A DNA stretch of 64,000 bases, taken from JANQIO01 sp965601975 (GTDB lineage Bacteria > Pseudomonadota > Gammaproteobacteria > Pseudomonadales > Halieaceae). The notes under the pieces are model-generated. The model worked only from the letters and a program-made list of their open reading frames with translations, was not told the DNA's origin and made no database searches. Each line of letters opens with the position of its first letter. The stretch's first letter is position 1. The translations under genes were made by a program, and so were the position numbers. Below, piece after piece: positions 1 to 8,353 of the stretch. The stretch spans positions 2,108,001 through 2,172,000 of the forward strand of contig OZ271856.1 in NCBI GenBank assembly GCA_965601975.1, given 5' to 3'.

Positions 1-888
1 GAAGACGTCCATGGCCTTCTTCAACACCGCCTCAGAGATCGGTGAGGCGCCATAGTAGACTTGCTTCAGGCCGGAGAAATCACGCTGCTCGATGCCCGGC
101 AGCGCCAGTACCGCCATCATCATGGCGGGCACCAGGAATACGCTGTTGACCGGGTAGTTCTCGATATCGTCCACTACCTGCGCCGGGTCAAAGGCCTTGT
201 GCAACAGGATCTCGCTGCCCGCGTAGATGCTCACCAGGCTGGACCCGGCGCCGCCCACATGGAACATGGGTGCGCAGACAATGTCGGCACTGCCCAGGCT
301 GGGCCGGTGCGGCATGAAGGTCGTGTTCATCGTGCATTCGGCCACGAAGTTGGCGTGGGTGCTCACCACACCTTTCGGGTTGCCGGTGGTGCCGCTGGTA
401 TAGAGCTGGAAGAACGGGTCCTCCGGGCGGACGTCGACATCGGGCCTCGCCTCACTCTGCTGTGCCAGCCAGGTATCCCAGTCGGTGCTGTCGGCAAGGC
501 CGCGGGTCAGCAGGTTGAAGTCTTGCGGCAGCTCGCCGCGGAGCTTGTCCAGGGTGGCGCTGAAGGTGTTGTCCAGCATCAGCAGCACCCGGGACTGGGC
601 GTCGTTGATGATGAAGGCCAGTTCCGCCGGCGCCAGCCGGTAGTTGAGGGATACGGTGACCGCCCCGATCTTGCAGGCCGCCTCGAACAGGGCCACGTGC
701 TCGCGACTGTTTTCGCCGAGGATGCAGACCCGGTCTCCCTTCCCGACGCCGAGGGACAGCAGGCCGTTGGCCAGCCTGTTGGCCAGGCGGTCCATCTCAG
801 CGTAGCTGGTGGTGACACCTTCCTGCGTGACACAGGGATTGTCGGGGAAATTGCGGGCGTAGTACTCGAGGAAGTGGTGGACGAGCAT
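1..888 (-). CDS. Class I acyl-CoA synthetase (AMP-forming), partial at its C-terminus
   Basis: The gene runs off the left edge of the window, so only about 296 N-terminal residues are visible. The protein starts MLVHHFLEYYARNFPD and carries the adenylate-forming P-loop YTSGTTGNPKG at about residues 163-173, followed by an APMFHVGGAG segment typical of fatty acyl-CoA ligases. It should activate a carboxylic acid to its CoA thioester using ATP. The ATG at 888 is the first in-frame start that begins the conserved N-terminal region. A hydrolase gene lies upstream on the same strand after about 150 bp. The acid substrate cannot be told from sequence, but the catabolic locus further right suggests a carboxylic acid feeding beta-oxidation. 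Confidence 0.9.
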   Translation of the reverse strand, partial: MLVHHFLEYYARNFPDNPCVTQEGVTTSYAEMDRLANRLANGLLSLGVGKGDRVCILGENSREHVALFEAACKIGAVTVSLNYRLAPAELAFIINDAQSRVLLMLDNTFSATLDKLRGELPQDFNLLTRGLADSTDWDTWLAQQSEARPDVDVRPEDPFFQLYTSGTTGNPKGVVSTHANFVAECTMNTTFMPHRPSLGSADIVCAPMFHVGGAGSSLVSIYAGSEILLHKAFDPAQVVDDIENYPVNSVFLVPAMMMAVLALPGIEQRDFSGLKQVYYGASPISEAVLKKAMDVF

Positions 889-1038
889 GCGGGCTACCGA
901 GATCCAGTGTTGTTATTCACTTTCGCCAGAGGTGGAGCAGTCTGTGGTGTGGACAGGCTTTGGACAATGACGGGCCGGGACAAAAAAATATACAGGAAAT
1001 GACACTGGGGTGTCCCGGCGCTGACCTCGCCTGACGGC

Positions 1039-1866
1039 TCAATTCCGCAGTCGATCCAGGAAGCTGAACTGGGTGTCCGTGGCGCGGCGGGCAGTCTCCG
1101 GATCGTAGTGCACGACCCAGTCAGCGACGAGGTCGAAACCGTGGGTTACTTCCGGGTAGACGATATGCTCCACGGGGTGACCGGTGGCCTCCTGTCGTCG
1201 TGCCACGTCCTCGCAGGGCTCCGGGGCGGTGATCTCATCTTCCCCGGCCAGCAGCATCAGCACGGGAATGTTCGAGTCCCAGCCCTTGCGGAACTCCGAG
1301 GCGATCCCGCAATAGGGATACCAGGCCACCACACCCCTGACGCCGGCCAGGTGGCTGCCAGGGCTGTCGCCCAGCCCCGGCGGCAGGGATTCGCCGTAGC
1401 GCAGTGCTTCGAGGGAGGTCCAGCCGCCGTGGGAGTAACCCACCAGGAACAGCTGCTGCGCATCCATGGCAGGGTGCTGCCTGGCATAGTCCAGGGCGAC
1501 CAGGACATCCGCAGCGCGTTGGGTGCCCAGCAGGACCCGTCCGTCGCAGCTCATTTGCCAGTCCACGCCCCTGGGGGTGTTGCTGTCCACCAGGATCGCA
1601 GCAAAGCCCTGCTGGACCATGGCCTCGGCCTTGGGTTGGCTGGAGTCGTTGATGCCATCGCAACCGTGGAACAGCAGCGCGGTGGGGAAGGGGCCGTCAC
1701 CCTGCGGCAGGAACACCTCCATGTACGGGACCAGCAGCGAGCGGGTCTCTGCAAAACTCGAGTCCGGGAAGTGCAGGGCATCCTTGTAATACCACCAGCT
1801 GGCCCCCGTACCCAGGGACAGCGTGAGTCCGAGGCCCAGCAGAATGTAACCGCCGATCTTTTTCAT
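1039..1866 (-). CDS. Dienelactone-hydrolase-like alpha/beta hydrolase, membrane-anchored or exported
   Basis: About 275 residues with an N-terminal hydrophobic segment (MKKIGGYILLGLGLTLSL) that acts as signal or anchor. The nucleophile elbow is GYSHGG, and the likely triad partners are the Asp of GEDEITAP and the His of VTHGFD. This order and the LLFHGCDG oxyanion-hole segment fit the dienelactone hydrolase branch of serine alpha/beta hydrolases. The start at 1866 is preferred because it begins the signal-like segment and has a GGAG 12 bases upstream. The in-frame ATG at 1884 has no ribosome binding site and is the alternative. Substrate unknown. Confidence 0.85.
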   Translation of the reverse strand: MKKIGGYILLGLGLTLSLGTGASWWYYKDALHFPDSSFAETRSLLVPYMEVFLPQGDGPFPTALLFHGCDGINDSSQPKAEAMVQQGFAAILVDSNTPRGVDWQMSCDGRVLLGTQRAADVLVALDYARQHPAMDAQQLFLVGYSHGGWTSLEALRYGESLPPGLGDSPGSHLAGVRGVVAWYPYCGIASEFRKGWDSNIPVLMLLAGEDEITAPEPCEDVARRQEATGHPVEHIVYPEVTHGFDLVADWVVHYDPETARRATDTQFSFLDRLRN

Positions 1867-2024
1867 AGGCGGCGTATTCTCCATGGAGTCGCAGGTTTTC
1901 GCCAGCGGTTCCTTCGATCAAACCGTTCAGGCCGGTGAGCGCTGGCGGCTCTGGCAGATGCTGTTACACTTCATCGCGCGCAAAAGCGCGCTCAAAGACA
2001 CCACATTACTCATGGGAATCGCCG

Positions 2025-3728
2025 ATGTACGCAGAGCTTAAACACGTTTTTGACAACCTGACCGCTGAGGGCCAGATGTTTGAAATGACCGAGGTCGACG
2101 TCGGTGGCCAGAACCTCAAGGCCTGGAAGAATGCCCCGGGCTCCCTGCGGGACATCTGGATGTTGTCTGCGGGTTACGCGGACAAGGATTACCTGGTCTA
2201 CCAGGATGAGCGCTGGACCTACGCCGAGGCCCACGACCAGGTCGCCCGAATTGCCCACTGGCTGACCGCCAACGGCATCGGCCAGCACGACCGGGTGGCT
2301 ATTGCCATGCGCAACTACCCGGAGTGGATGCTGAGCTACTGGGCCGTGGTGTCCATCGGCGCCGTGGCGGTGGGCATGAACGCCTGGTGGGTCGCGGAAG
2401 AAATGAAGTACGGACTCGAGGACTCTGCGCCGAAGGCGTTGATCTGCGACCGTGAGCGCCTCGAGCGCTTCGATGAGATCAGGGAGAACTTCCCCAACAT
2501 GGTGGTTGCCGCAGTGCGGGTCGATGAGGTGCCGTCCTGGGCCCGGCCCTGGTCGGAAGTGCTGGCGACGGAACCGGTGCTGACTGAGGTCACCATCGAC
2601 CCGGACGATGACGCCTGTATTTTCTATACCTCCGGCACCACGGGCTTTCCCAAGGGTGCGCAGCTCACTCACCGGGGCTGCAGCAACAACCTGATGAGCC
2701 TCATGTTCATCAATATGGCCCAGGCAGCGGCTGCGGCCGCTGTCGCCGGGGAAGAGAACCCCGACCCCATGGCCTCGGGTGCGCCGCCGGTCGCCGGGAT
2801 CGTGGCAACGCCGCTGTTCCATGTCACCGCCAACAACTGCCTCGCACAGACCATGACGATTGCCGGCGGCAAGCTGGTCACCATGTACAAGTGGGATGCG
2901 GGTGAGGCGATCAGGATTATCGAGAAGGAGGGGATCACCACGTTTACCGGCGTGCCGGTCATGAGCCGCGAGATCATCCAGCACCCGGATTTCCAGACCC
3001 GGGATACCTCCAGCCTGCAGGCCCTCGGCGGCGGCGGTGCGGCGGTACAGCCGGACCTGGTGGACAAGATCGACAAGGGCGGCCGCGGCGCGCGGCCGTC
3101 CCAGGGCTACGGCATGACCGAGGTCTGCGGCATCATCAGCGCCTCCGCCGGCGACTACTTCGTCGACAAGCCCAACAGCGCGGGCATCATCATGCCCATC
3201 TACGAGGTGAAGGTGGTCGACGGGGACAACAACCCGCTGCCGGTCGGTGAGACCGGTGAGATCTGTGTGCGCGGCGCCCAGGTGATCAAGGGCTACCTGA
3301 ATCGCCCGGAGGCCACGGCAGAGACCATCGTCGACGGCTGGCTGTACACCGGCGATATCGGCTACGTGGACGAACACAACTTCGTCTACCTGGTGGACCG
3401 CGCCAAGGACATGGTGCTTCGAGGCGGCGAGAACGTCTACTGCTCGGAAGTGGAGGCCGCCATCTTCAAACATGAAGCAGTGGCCGAAGCCGCGGTGTTC
3501 TCGGTGCCGGACGAGCGCCTCGGTGAGGAAGTTGGCGCCGCCATCTTCCCGTCCCAGGATACCCACCCCAGCGCAGAGGAAATCCGCGAGTTCTGCGCGG
3601 GCCTGCTGGCAAAGTTCAAGATCCCGCGCTACATCTGGATCGTGGACCAGCCCCTGCCGCGCAACGCCAGCGGCAAGTTCGTCAAGAAAGAGTTGCAGGA
3701 AGCCCTCAAGGTCGCCGACGCGGGCTAA
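2025..3728 (+). CDS. Class I acyl-CoA synthetase (AMP-forming)
   Basis: A full-length 567-residue adenylate-forming ligase. The P-loop FYTSGTTGFPKG sits near residue 200, the motif GYGMTE near 363, and the hinge and C-terminal lysine domain are marked by VDRAKDMVLRGGENVYCSE and NASGKFVKKEL. It converts a carboxylic acid, ATP and CoA to acyl-CoA. An Ala-rich insertion (about residues 226-248) is unusual. The start at 2025 has GGGA upstream and begins a normal N-terminus; a longer reading frame back to 1935 is not credible. It is divergent from the hydrolase at 1039-1866. A palindromic repeat follows its stop codon. Substrate chain type is not determinable. Confidence 0.92.
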   Translation: MYAELKHVFDNLTAEGQMFEMTEVDVGGQNLKAWKNAPGSLRDIWMLSAGYADKDYLVYQDERWTYAEAHDQVARIAHWLTANGIGQHDRVAIAMRNYPEWMLSYWAVVSIGAVAVGMNAWWVAEEMKYGLEDSAPKALICDRERLERFDEIRENFPNMVVAAVRVDEVPSWARPWSEVLATEPVLTEVTIDPDDDACIFYTSGTTGFPKGAQLTHRGCSNNLMSLMFINMAQAAAAAAVAGEENPDPMASGAPPVAGIVATPLFHVTANNCLAQTMTIAGGKLVTMYKWDAGEAIRIIEKEGITTFTGVPVMSREIIQHPDFQTRDTSSLQALGGGGAAVQPDLVDKIDKGGRGARPSQGYGMTEVCGIISASAGDYFVDKPNSAGIIMPIYEVKVVDGDNNPLPVGETGEICVRGAQVIKGYLNRPEATAETIVDGWLYTGDIGYVDEHNFVYLVDRAKDMVLRGGENVYCSEVEAAIFKHEAVAEAAVFSVPDERLGEEVGAAIFPSQDTHPSAEEIREFCAGLLAKFKIPRYIWIVDQPLPRNASGKFVKKELQEALKVADAG

Positions 3729-3743
3729 CCGTCACCCGCGCGC

Positions 3744-3886
3744 CGTCACCCCCGCGAAGCATCGTCACCCCCGCGAAGCATCGTCACCCCCGCGAAGCAT
3801 CGTCACCCCCGCGAAGCATCGTCACCCCCGCGAAGGCGGGGGCCCATTCTTCGAATGGCTGGGTTCCCGCCTACGCGGGAATGACG
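3744..3886. repeat. Four tandem 19-bp half units followed by a complete palindromic (REP-like) repeat
   Basis: Four exact head-to-tail copies of CGTCACCCCCGCGAAGCAT occupy 3744-3762, 3763-3781, 3782-3800 and 3801-3819. A complete imperfect palindrome then runs 3820-3886: its left arm starts CGTCACCCCCGCGAAGG and its right arm ends CCTACGCGGGAATGACG. The half units equal the outer part of the left arm plus CAT. The intact palindrome resembles the GTCATTCCCGCG-type extragenic repeats common in proteobacteria. It lies between convergent genes and can form a strong hairpin in both transcripts. Confidence 0.9.
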
Positions 3887-3926
3887 GGGGGCTGCGCGGG
3901 AAGGGCCCGCCCCGCTTTTCGGGGAA

Positions 3927-3945
3927 TAAGGGTCAGAGTCCCTTA
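3927..3945. repeat. Small hairpin containing a GGGTCAGAGT motif at the 3' end of the AraC gene
   Basis: TAAGGG and CCCTTA form 6-bp arms around TCAGAGT. The stop codon of the minus-strand AraC gene lies inside it. The GGGTCAGAGT core is shared with the 20-bp inverted repeat at 19173-19251, where it also contributes a stop codon. No T-run follows, so it is not a canonical terminator. Confidence 0.5.
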
Positions 3946-4958
3946 CGGTAGGTATAGGGTGTTACTCCCGTCCAGCCCTTGAAGGCCCGGATAAATGCGC
4001 TGGACTCCGAGAATCCCGCCCGATGTGCGATTTCCTCGATACTGAGTCCCTGCTTGCCCAGGTAGTACAGGGCCACGTCCTGCCGCACCTGGCCCTTGAG
4101 TTCGGAGAATGAAGTGCCTTCCTTGCTGAGGCGCCTGCGCAGTGTTTGCGGGTGTACGTCAAGCGTCGCCGCCACCGGCTCCAGTTCAGGCATATTGGCC
4201 AGGTCCTTGCGCAGCAGCCGCCTGACCCGGGCCGACCAGCTGCTGCGGTCGTATTGCTGGGTGAGCATGGCCAGGACCGGGTGACGCAAAAATCGGCCCA
4301 GTGACTGCTCGTTCTGGGTGTTGGGCATGTCCAGCAGCGCGCCGTTCAGCACCATCTCAGTGTGGGGCTGGTCGAAATTGACCGGGTTGCCGGCGAACAT
4401 ACGCCGGTACTCCTGCACGTGGTCCGGCGCACCGTGAGTGAAATTGAACGCCTGGGCGGGCAGCAGCTCGGAGGCCAGCCAGCTCATGAACCGGTGGCAA
4501 TTGAACAGGGCCAGTTCGCCGCCGTAAACATCGACGCTGTCCCGCTCCGGTTCCAGCCTGACGTAGGCCAACGGCCCCTCGACGATCAGGCGGGGCGCTC
4601 CGGGCCCGTGAAACAGCCCGAAATAGCGGCAGTAGCGTGCCAGGGCCTTGCCCAGGGTGTCGCAGTGGATGACCGCGTGACACATCATCGACCAGGTGCC
4701 GATCGGGAGTGCCTGCGGCCCGTAACCCAGGCCTTCGTCGCCCATGGCCAGCATGGTGTTGACCTGGAGATCGGCGAAGCGCTCGATGGAGATTCGCGCG
4801 TCGTCCTCGTCCAGCAGGCGCGGTGAAATTCGGTTGGCGCGCAGCAGCTCCACCGGATCCAGTCCCCGGGATACCGCGTACTTCAATACGGCCCTGACGA
4901 AGTGGACGGAAATAGAGGCCTGGCGCATAAGTCCCGGGGCAGTGGCAAAGAGCCGCAT
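3933..4958 (-). CDS. AraC-family transcriptional regulator
   Basis: About 341 residues. The N-terminal two thirds (SISVHFVRAVLKYAVSRGLDP onward) match the arabinose-binding-like regulatory domain of the subfamily that often controls lipid and steroid genes. The C-terminal 90 residues hold two helix-turn-helix motifs (AATLDVHPQTLRRRLSKEG and EIAHRAGFSESSAFIRAFKGWTG). The start at 4958 is chosen because conserved sequence begins there; 4928 is an alternative, and the open frame continuing to 5825 overlaps the divergent peptidase and is rejected. It is divergent from the S9 peptidase gene with about 108 bp between them. Its target is unknown. Confidence 0.88.
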   Translation of the reverse strand: MRLFATAPGLMRQASISVHFVRAVLKYAVSRGLDPVELLRANRISPRLLDEDDARISIERFADLQVNTMLAMGDEGLGYGPQALPIGTWSMMCHAVIHCDTLGKALARYCRYFGLFHGPGAPRLIVEGPLAYVRLEPERDSVDVYGGELALFNCHRFMSWLASELLPAQAFNFTHGAPDHVQEYRRMFAGNPVNFDQPHTEMVLNGALLDMPNTQNEQSLGRFLRHPVLAMLTQQYDRSSWSARVRRLLRKDLANMPELEPVAATLDVHPQTLRRRLSKEGTSFSELKGQVRQDVALYYLGKQGLSIEEIAHRAGFSESSAFIRAFKGWTGVTPYTYRKGL

Positions 4959-5066
4959 AGAATAGTCGATCTGCCTGCGCGGGCATAGCCAGCGGGGTAG
5001 GTCTGGAAGCCGCGCAGAGCCTGGCATACACTGCGCCGCGAGTTTTACTGGCAAGGATTCCCCGCT

Positions 5067-7313
5067 GTGTTCAGACCGCTTTTCTTCTCTCTCATTTGTT
5101 TGCTCCTGGCCGCCTGTAGTGCGGAAAAGAGCGCCGATAACCCCGGCGGTGCCGCTGGCGTTGGCACTGAAGTGCCGGGACCGTTTGCGGGATTGGGCAA
5201 GGCCCCGGCGGCCGAGCAGCGCCCTTTTGAGATCACCCAGCACGGCCAGACCCGTGTCGACAACTACCACTGGCTGCGCGATGACAACTGGCAGGCTCTG
5301 CTGCGGGACCCGTCGGTACTGAAACCGGATATCGAGGCCTACCTGCTGGAAGAGAACGCCTACTTCGAGGACGCCACCGCCGACCTCGGGGATCTCCGCG
5401 CCACCCTGGTGGCCGAAATGCGGGGGCGCATCAAGGAAGACGACAGCACAGTCCCCAGCGTGGATGGCCCCTGGGCCTACGCGATTCGCTACCGCGAGGG
5501 CGGTGAGTACCCGCTGGTGGTGCGTACGCCAAAGGGCGGCGGTGAAGAGCAGGTCCTGTTTGACGGCGACAAGGAAGGCGAGGGTGAGGCGTTCTTCAAT
5601 GTGGCTACGGTAAGCCACAGCCCCAACCATGAAATGATTGCCTACAGTATCGACCGCAAGGGCTCCGAGTACTACGACATCCGCGTGCGCCGTCTCGACA
5701 GCGGGGAAGAGTTTTCCGAGACCGTGGGTTCTACCAACGGCAGCGTGGTCTGGGCGGCAGATTCCAGGTCTTTCTTCTATGTCGAGCGCGACGACAACCA
5801 GCGGCCCAGGCGCATCAGGCGCCACGTTCTCGGTGCTGACCCGACCACGGATGAAGTGCTGTATGAAGAAGCCGATGGCAGCTACTTCCTCGTCATTCGC
5901 GAGAGCCAGAGCGGGGAGTACCTCTTTATCATCGGTTCAAAGCCCACGTCGACTGAAGTCCGATTCATTGCGCTGGATGCGCCCGCAGGGACCCCGCCCA
6001 CGCTGGTCGCGCCACGACTGGAAGACCAGCGATACGAGCCCGTTCACAACGGGGAGCACTTTTATATCATCACCAACGCCGACGGCGCTGTGGACTACAA
6101 GGTGGTCCGTGCACCCGTCGCCACGCCGGGTCGCGACCACTGGGAAGACTGGCTGCCCCATCGCGAGGGTGTCAACGTTGTCAGGCTCATTCCGCTGCAG
6201 GACTGGGTGATCCTGTTGGAGCGCGAGAACGCCCTGCCCAGGATTACGGTCTCCAACTGGGCACAGGATGTCAGTTACGCCATCGAGTTCGACGAGGCCG
6301 CCTACCGCCTTGGCCTGCGTGCCGGCTACGAGTTCGACACCAACAACCTGCGCTTTACCTATGAATCGCCCTCCACGCCGCGCCAGACCTTTGACTACGA
6401 CCTGAAATCGCGCGAGCGGGTGCTGCGGAAAACCCGGGAAGTGCCCAGCGGCCACAACCCGGATCTCTACCAGGTAGAGCGCCTGTTCGTCGAGGCGGAT
6501 GACGGCGCCCGGATTCCCGTGACGGTCCTCAGGCTGAAGAGCACGCCCGTGGATGGGAGCGCGCCGCTGTTGTTGTTTGGGTACGGTAGCTATGGCTCCA
6601 CCGTGTCTGCGTACTTCTCCGGCAACATGCTGTCCCTGGTGGATCGGGGTGTCATCTACGCCGTCGGTCATGTCCGCGGCGGCGCCGCGATGGGGCGGCA
6701 GTGGTATCTGGACGGCAAGCTGGAGCACAAGTCACGCAGCTTCTCAGACTTTGCCAGGGTTGCCGAGGCCCTGCAGGAGAAAGGCTACGGCGTGCCGGGT
6801 GAAACCGTTATCTACGGCGGCTCGGCCGGCGGCCTGCTGGTGGGCGCTACGGTCAATCTGCGCCCGGACCTGTTCGGGGGCGTGATCGCGGCAGTGCCCT
6901 TCGTCGACGTGATCAACACCATCTCGGATGCGGAGCTGCCCCTGACGCCACGGGAGTGGGTGGAGTGGGGCGACCCCATCAATGATCCCAAGGCGTTTGC
7001 AACAATCGCCGCCTATTCGCCCTACGACAATATTCGTCCAGACGTGGCCTATCCGCCGGTGTTTGCCACCGGCGGGCTGGCGGATTACCGGGTGACCTAC
7101 TGGGAGCCGGCCAAGTGGATTGCCCGCATGCGGGCCGAGGCCGAGGGCGGTCCGTTCTTTCTGAAGATCGACATGGAATCGGGCCACTCCGGGTCGGCGG
7201 CGCGGTTCAAGAGCCTCGAGGAAACGGCGGACTACCTGTCCTTCGCGTTGAAGTTGTTTGGTCTCGAGGACGCCGCGCCCGTCAGCCACCAGCCGACACT
7301 GGCGGCGGAGTAG
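5067..7313 (+). CDS. S9-family prolyl oligopeptidase-like lipoprotein
   Basis: 748 residues. The N-terminus MFRPLFFSLICLLLAACSAEKS is a lipoprotein signal peptide with the lipobox LAAC, so the enzyme is probably anchored in the cell envelope. An N-terminal beta-propeller region (QHGQTRVDNYHWLRDD, characteristic of S9A enzymes) is followed by the catalytic alpha/beta-hydrolase domain with YGSYG, nucleophile elbow GGSAGG near residue 585, an Asp in GGLADYRV and a His in ESGHSGS. It resembles oligopeptidase B/prolyl oligopeptidase, which cleave short peptides. An envelope-anchored form suggests peptide scavenging. The AraC gene upstream is divergent and may or may not regulate it. Confidence 0.92.
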   Translation: MFRPLFFSLICLLLAACSAEKSADNPGGAAGVGTEVPGPFAGLGKAPAAEQRPFEITQHGQTRVDNYHWLRDDNWQALLRDPSVLKPDIEAYLLEENAYFEDATADLGDLRATLVAEMRGRIKEDDSTVPSVDGPWAYAIRYREGGEYPLVVRTPKGGGEEQVLFDGDKEGEGEAFFNVATVSHSPNHEMIAYSIDRKGSEYYDIRVRRLDSGEEFSETVGSTNGSVVWAADSRSFFYVERDDNQRPRRIRRHVLGADPTTDEVLYEEADGSYFLVIRESQSGEYLFIIGSKPTSTEVRFIALDAPAGTPPTLVAPRLEDQRYEPVHNGEHFYIITNADGAVDYKVVRAPVATPGRDHWEDWLPHREGVNVVRLIPLQDWVILLERENALPRITVSNWAQDVSYAIEFDEAAYRLGLRAGYEFDTNNLRFTYESPSTPRQTFDYDLKSRERVLRKTREVPSGHNPDLYQVERLFVEADDGARIPVTVLRLKSTPVDGSAPLLLFGYGSYGSTVSAYFSGNMLSLVDRGVIYAVGHVRGGAAMGRQWYLDGKLEHKSRSFSDFARVAEALQEKGYGVPGETVIYGGSAGGLLVGATVNLRPDLFGGVIAAVPFVDVINTISDAELPLTPREWVEWGDPINDPKAFATIAAYSPYDNIRPDVAYPPVFATGGLADYRVTYWEPAKWIARMRAEAEGGPFFLKIDMESGHSGSAARFKSLEETADYLSFALKLFGLEDAAPVSHQPTLAAE

Positions 7314-7319
7314 GCGGGC

Positions 7320-8201
7320 TCAGCGGCAGTCTGATTCCAGCCATTCCAGCAACAGCTCCGTCAGCTGGATGCGTGTATAGGAGAACGAATGGTCGCCGGG
7401 AATGGTGTGGATGTGAAGGCGGATGGCCGGGTCGCGGCGGTAGGCTGAGACCACCGGGAAAAACATGGAGACCGGCGGCAGCACCTTGTCACTGGCCCCG
7501 GTTGCCAGCAGCACTGATTTTCCGCGCAGCCCCGGCGCGAACAGTCGCGTATCCAGCTTCATGGCGGGCTGGGACAACAGGTCCTTGCGCATCTGGGCGC
7601 TATCGAATCCCTGCAGCATGAACAGGGTATCTGCGTACTCCAGGAACTCCTTTGCGCTGGGCTCTCCGGCACGCAGCCCCTCTGCCCACAGCCCCAGGTT
7701 CACGGGCGCCAGCGCCCCGACACAGGCCAGGGCCGGGTCGCGACTGCCCGCGGCCAGGGCGGCAAATCCCCCCATGGAGTGTCCCAGCACGGACAGTTTG
7801 TCGGTATCGACCCGGTAGCGAGTGGCATTGCGGCGCAGGTAGTCCAGCGCGGCGGCCACGTCCGGGGCCAGGTGGGAAAGGCTGTAATTCCCTTCCGCAC
7901 CCCACGCACCGCGGTAGTGGAAGAACATCACGTTGAAACCCGCGCGGCGCAGCGCCTGGGCAATATCGAGATTCTTTTCATTGCCGGGCAGGCCGTGCAG
8001 CAGCACCACGGTGGGGTGGGGACCCAGGTCATTGGCCAGGTACAGGTGCCCCGGCAGGCGCTGGCCCTGGCTCTTGAAAGTCAGTTCCTCCACTGAGGGA
8101 GGCAGCACCTTGTCCGGAACCGGGTCCGTGGAAATCGCAGGGTGGACGTCGGCGCGTGCAGCCGCGCAGGCAAGGATGGTCAGCAGCAGAAGCGCGCGCA
8201 T
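7320..8201 (-). CDS. Secreted alpha/beta hydrolase
   Basis: 293 residues with a cleavable signal peptide (MRALLLLTILACAAARA). The fold is marked by VLLHGLPGNEKN (oxyanion region), nucleophile elbow GHSMGG, the Asp of GASDKVLPP and the His of PGDHSFS. The protein is most like periplasmic alpha/beta hydrolases of the BAAT/prolyl-peptidase-like group, with no substrate that can be named. It converges on the S9 peptidase gene with a 6-bp gap and is divergent from the acyl-CoA locus that starts at 8354. Confidence 0.85.
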   Translation of the reverse strand: MRALLLLTILACAAARADVHPAISTDPVPDKVLPPSVEELTFKSQGQRLPGHLYLANDLGPHPTVVLLHGLPGNEKNLDIAQALRRAGFNVMFFHYRGAWGAEGNYSLSHLAPDVAAALDYLRRNATRYRVDTDKLSVLGHSMGGFAALAAGSRDPALACVGALAPVNLGLWAEGLRAGEPSAKEFLEYADTLFMLQGFDSAQMRKDLLSQPAMKLDTRLFAPGLRGKSVLLATGASDKVLPPVSMFFPVVSAYRRDPAIRLHIHTIPGDHSFSYTRIQLTELLLEWLESDCR

Positions 8202-8287
8202 GAGTGTGTTTCGGGCCCGGTCGTAAAAAGCGCATCATGCTACCCGCCGCTGTCATTTTGGGTCAATTTATTTGTCTGCACCCGTCA

Positions 8288-8320
8288 TTGTTGGCCATGG
8301 GGTCTCTCACCATACTGGTG
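8288..8320 (+). promoter_or_regulatory. Possible promoter of the large acyl-CoA locus with an overlapping palindrome
   Basis: TTGTTG at 8288-8293 and CATACT at 8311-8316 are separated by 17 bp, an acceptable sigma-70 arrangement. The perfect palindrome CACCA-TAC-TGGTG (8308-8320) covers the -10 element and could be a repressor site. The first gene starts at 8354. This rests on sequence inspection only. Confidence 0.35.
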
Positions 8321-8353
8321 CGCGCTCAAAATCAGTGCAGAGGTATCGAGACC

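Noticed and set aside
2010..3566. Minus-strand open frame of 518 codons opposite the acyl-CoA synthetase
   Set aside because: It shadows the well-supported ligase gene, and its translation is His/Val/Gly-rich with no domain features.
3744..3886. Possible CRISPR array
   Set aside because: The 19-bp units are directly adjacent without spacers, and the array ends in a palindromic repeat. No cas genes were seen.
4959..5825. N-terminal extension of the AraC reading frame
   Set aside because: It overlaps the divergent S9 peptidase gene on the opposite strand. The conserved regulator domain begins only at about 4958.
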